A stretch of DNA of 64,000 nucleotides, from assembly GCA_007570785.1 (NCBI GenBank), contig ML660211.1:4781177-4845176 (forward strand). Direction: 5' to 3'. The notes under the pieces were generated by a model. It was given only the letters and a program-made list of their open reading frames with translations, was not told the DNA's origin and searched no databases. Position 1 is the stretch's first letter, and every line of letters begins with the position of its first letter. Positions 61,701-64,000 of the stretch are shown here, in pieces. The DNA comes from Antilocapra americana (taxonomy: Eukaryota; Chordata; Mammalia; Artiodactyla; Antilocapridae). A program made the translations under genes and the position numbers.

Positions 61701-62997
61701 ACAGACGTGCTGGAACTGTTCTGTGGCCAAGTCAGTGGAAATATATAATACTAGGACATTTTTAATATGTGAAAGTTAGTGAAATTCATTAGAAGGGCTT
61801 TCCAACTGTTAAGTAAAGGACAACTTCGAAGGGCATATTTTAAAAGGACAAAAAAAATGGAATAAACATGTACTTGGCTTCAGCATCTGCCAAAAGTAGG
61901 CTGTTCTTTTCTCAGGAAGATTAAAAAAAAAAAAATGTTAGTGCCACACTCCCTGCTTTTTTAAGTAAATAAATCCTGGCTCAGGGTAATCTTTTGCAGA
62001 AATTTGTAGTTAGATTTTTACACATATTACACTACTAAGCTGAAGTATGGGTTAGTTAGGACTCGTGAAGTGAGTACACATTTCACATTTTCTCAGTAGT
62101 TGAATATGCACTGGGAACCCCAAACAATGTTTTCATTGATGATGGTGTATTGGGAGGGAGAATGTAAATCCCGGTTTGTAGACAGGGAAAGATGTGACAG
62201 GATTCCTAAGTACAAAGTAATAAGGAAAATTTGGGGGGATCCAAAATTTCAGAAACAACAGCAACTCAAGATTTTTTAGAAGTATGACGTGCATACTTTT
62301 CTTTTTCTTCTTTCTGATTTTAAATTTATGTCAGTGAAAAGGGTAAATGAAACTGAAAAGTTCATTGTAAGGCCAGTTTTAGGCTTCCTGAAGTGTGAAA
62401 CATTTTAAAGCAAAATCGTTCACATTAAAAGAGAAAATGTGCTGTCACACATAATCTCTGCAAGGTATAAATGGTCTTAGGCAATACCTGTATCTATGTT
62501 TTGTATGTGAACACATACTTTTCTGTCACTAGTGATTTTTTCTTCCTTTGTATTTTCAAATTTACCCACCATAAGCTTTACCCAGAGGATTTAAACTTAG
62601 TATAGAACTTTTAACTTGAAAATTTCCACATAAAATCTGAAGGGGCTTATTTTCACATATTATCTGTAAGAAAATGAAAAGAATATTGAAATTGTCTTGG
62701 AAATAAGTACAATCCATATGCCTAGCAACCTACAAGATATCAGTGTGTGTTGAATGAAATTGGGTTGGAAGATGAATGAGAATTAGCTGATAGGTTTAAT
62801 GAAAGATATGGTATTCACTGCCACTCATTTCCATTATTATTATTCAATATTTAATGGCTCTCTGATTGAAGGTTATGAATATTTTCATATAATTGAGGCT
62901 AAAAGGGAAGGTGTTTAAAAAGAAAACTCAAGGTCATTGGTATACATGTACCTGACCAATTAAAATTTAAAGATACAGTAAACTTAGAGCTTTTTTG
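58790..62997. other. Repeat-poor unique DNA with MIR relics
   Basis: MIR-like relics at about 58890-59095 (ggtttggaatcacattgctt, gtgtggataaattaagagag) and 60395-60615 (tgtgatgttacttaattgttcc, ttcctcatttgcaaaattgag). The stretch 61440-61745 is clearly less AT-rich and unassigned. No gene recognised in 4.2 kb. Confidence 0.55.
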
Positions 62998-63208
62998 TTG
63001 TCTTTTAGTTACTCAGTTGTGTCTGATTCTTTTGGGACCCCATGGACTATAGCTCACCAGGCTCCTCTGTCCATGGAATTCTCCAGGCAAGAATACTGGA
63101 GTGGGTTGCCATTTCCTTCTCCAGGGGATCTACCTGATTCAGGGATTGAACCTACATCTCCTGCGCTAGCAGGTGGATATTTTTTTAAAGGCTGAGTTGC
63201 CAGGAAAG
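62998..63208 (-). mobile_element. Bov-tA SINE
   Basis: Reverse complement of Bov-tA, gttactcagttgtgtctgat to gctgagttgccaggaaagc, with a T run interrupting the head. Confidence 0.93.
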
Positions 63209-64000
63209 CAAAATTTTAAGGGTCCAGTGAAGTTATAGATATTAATATATAAAAACAGATAGGTTTTGTTATCTGTAAAGGAGGTAAACCATAAGCAACA
63301 ACACTCTTTAGGGGATGTCAATATCATTGCAATGGTGAAGCTGCAGACTCTGAAGCTCATCATATCTTTAGATTTACTTGTATATTACTTGATTAGTTTC
63401 CCTCTTAATTCACATTCAGAATTGATCTAATGCTTCTCATTTAAATGTTTTCTTGCCTTGAATCTATGTCCTGGAACATTTTTTCCTTTGAAACTGAAAT
63501 ATCTTTCTAATAAATATTATCCAATCCCATCCATAGTGTTAAATACAAGTATTTACTAATATAGACATCAAATAGGTTTCTTCAGTTTAGATCTCTCTTC
63601 AGAAGGCCATCCTGATTCTAGAAATTGTCTACTTTTTTGACATCTTCTTTTAGATAGTAAATGTCTTTCTCAAAATTAATATGTTGAAACTAGATCTCTT
63701 GATATGCTTCCAACAATTCTACCTCCTCCCCTTTATTGTCAGCCTGCTGCTTGCTGAGTTTTAAAACCTATGGATTATTCCCAATAGCTTCTTTCCCCTC
63801 ATTAGCCATATTAAGTCCATTATCAAACACTTTTAGATTTTAGATAAACACTCTAATACCTCCATTTTGCTCCATCCCATACCTCAGCCTGAGTCTAGGA
63901 TATCACATTATTTGACTGGACTATTGTTACAGGCATCCAAGGGCTAAATAAATGTACCTCAGGGAAGCCAGAGTGACATCTCAGGATTGTAAATTAGATC
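63209..64000. other. Unique DNA, no feature seen
   Basis: Nothing recognised. Confidence 0.5.

Overview
The window is nuclear DNA of a ruminant, most likely a bovid. The evidence is its repeat content: about thirty Bov-tA SINE copies, about a dozen BovB (RTE-type LINE) or Bov-A2 segments, and a young ruminant L1. Older mammalian repeats (L2, MIR, MER20, MER5-like, L1M) lie underneath. I cannot tell cattle, sheep, goat or buffalo apart from sequence alone. The unique DNA is AT-rich and I recognise no multi-exon host gene, tRNA gene, snRNA gene or CRISPR array. It reads as a gene desert or a long intron.

Layout. 1-580: RPL9 processed retrocopy, minus strand, cut by the window edge, reading frame open for all 186 visible codons. 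580-7195: a BovB copy (minus) split by an apparently full-length L1 (1307-7055, minus) with intact ORF1 and an ORF2 damaged at two visible points. 7196-30200: mostly unique DNA with scattered Bov-tA SINEs, an L2 3' half (19225-20260), MER20 copies, a truncated young L1 end (24998-25570), a probable old LTR, and a BovB end next to a large TA/CA microsatellite (28405-29340). 30200-35870: stacked minus-strand LINE fragments, with a BovB and an L1 end nested in an older L1. 36440-43670: SINEs, including a SINE inside a Bov-A2/BovB end and a Bov-tA array with three heads, plus a BovB split by an L1 3' end. 43670-55350: unique DNA, an inverted BovB pair (46590-47464 plus, 48773-50437 minus) and more SINEs. 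55790-58775: the largest BovB copy, whose 5' part is inverted in a twin-priming arrangement and itself contains a SINE. 58790-64000: the most repeat-poor end, with MIR relics and one Bov-tA.

How it works together. There is no host pathway here. The only coherent biology is retrotransposition. L1 supplies endonuclease and reverse transcriptase for itself and probably made the RPL9 retrocopy. BovB supplies the machinery whose 3' end is shared by Bov-tA and Bov-A2 SINEs. Exact target-site duplications fix several insertions and their relative ages. I found no convincing sign of an undescribed system. The most useful items are the open RPL9 retrocopy, the nearly intact L1 with its unusual 3' junction, the BovB inversion, the three-headed Bov-tA and the long inverted BovB pair.
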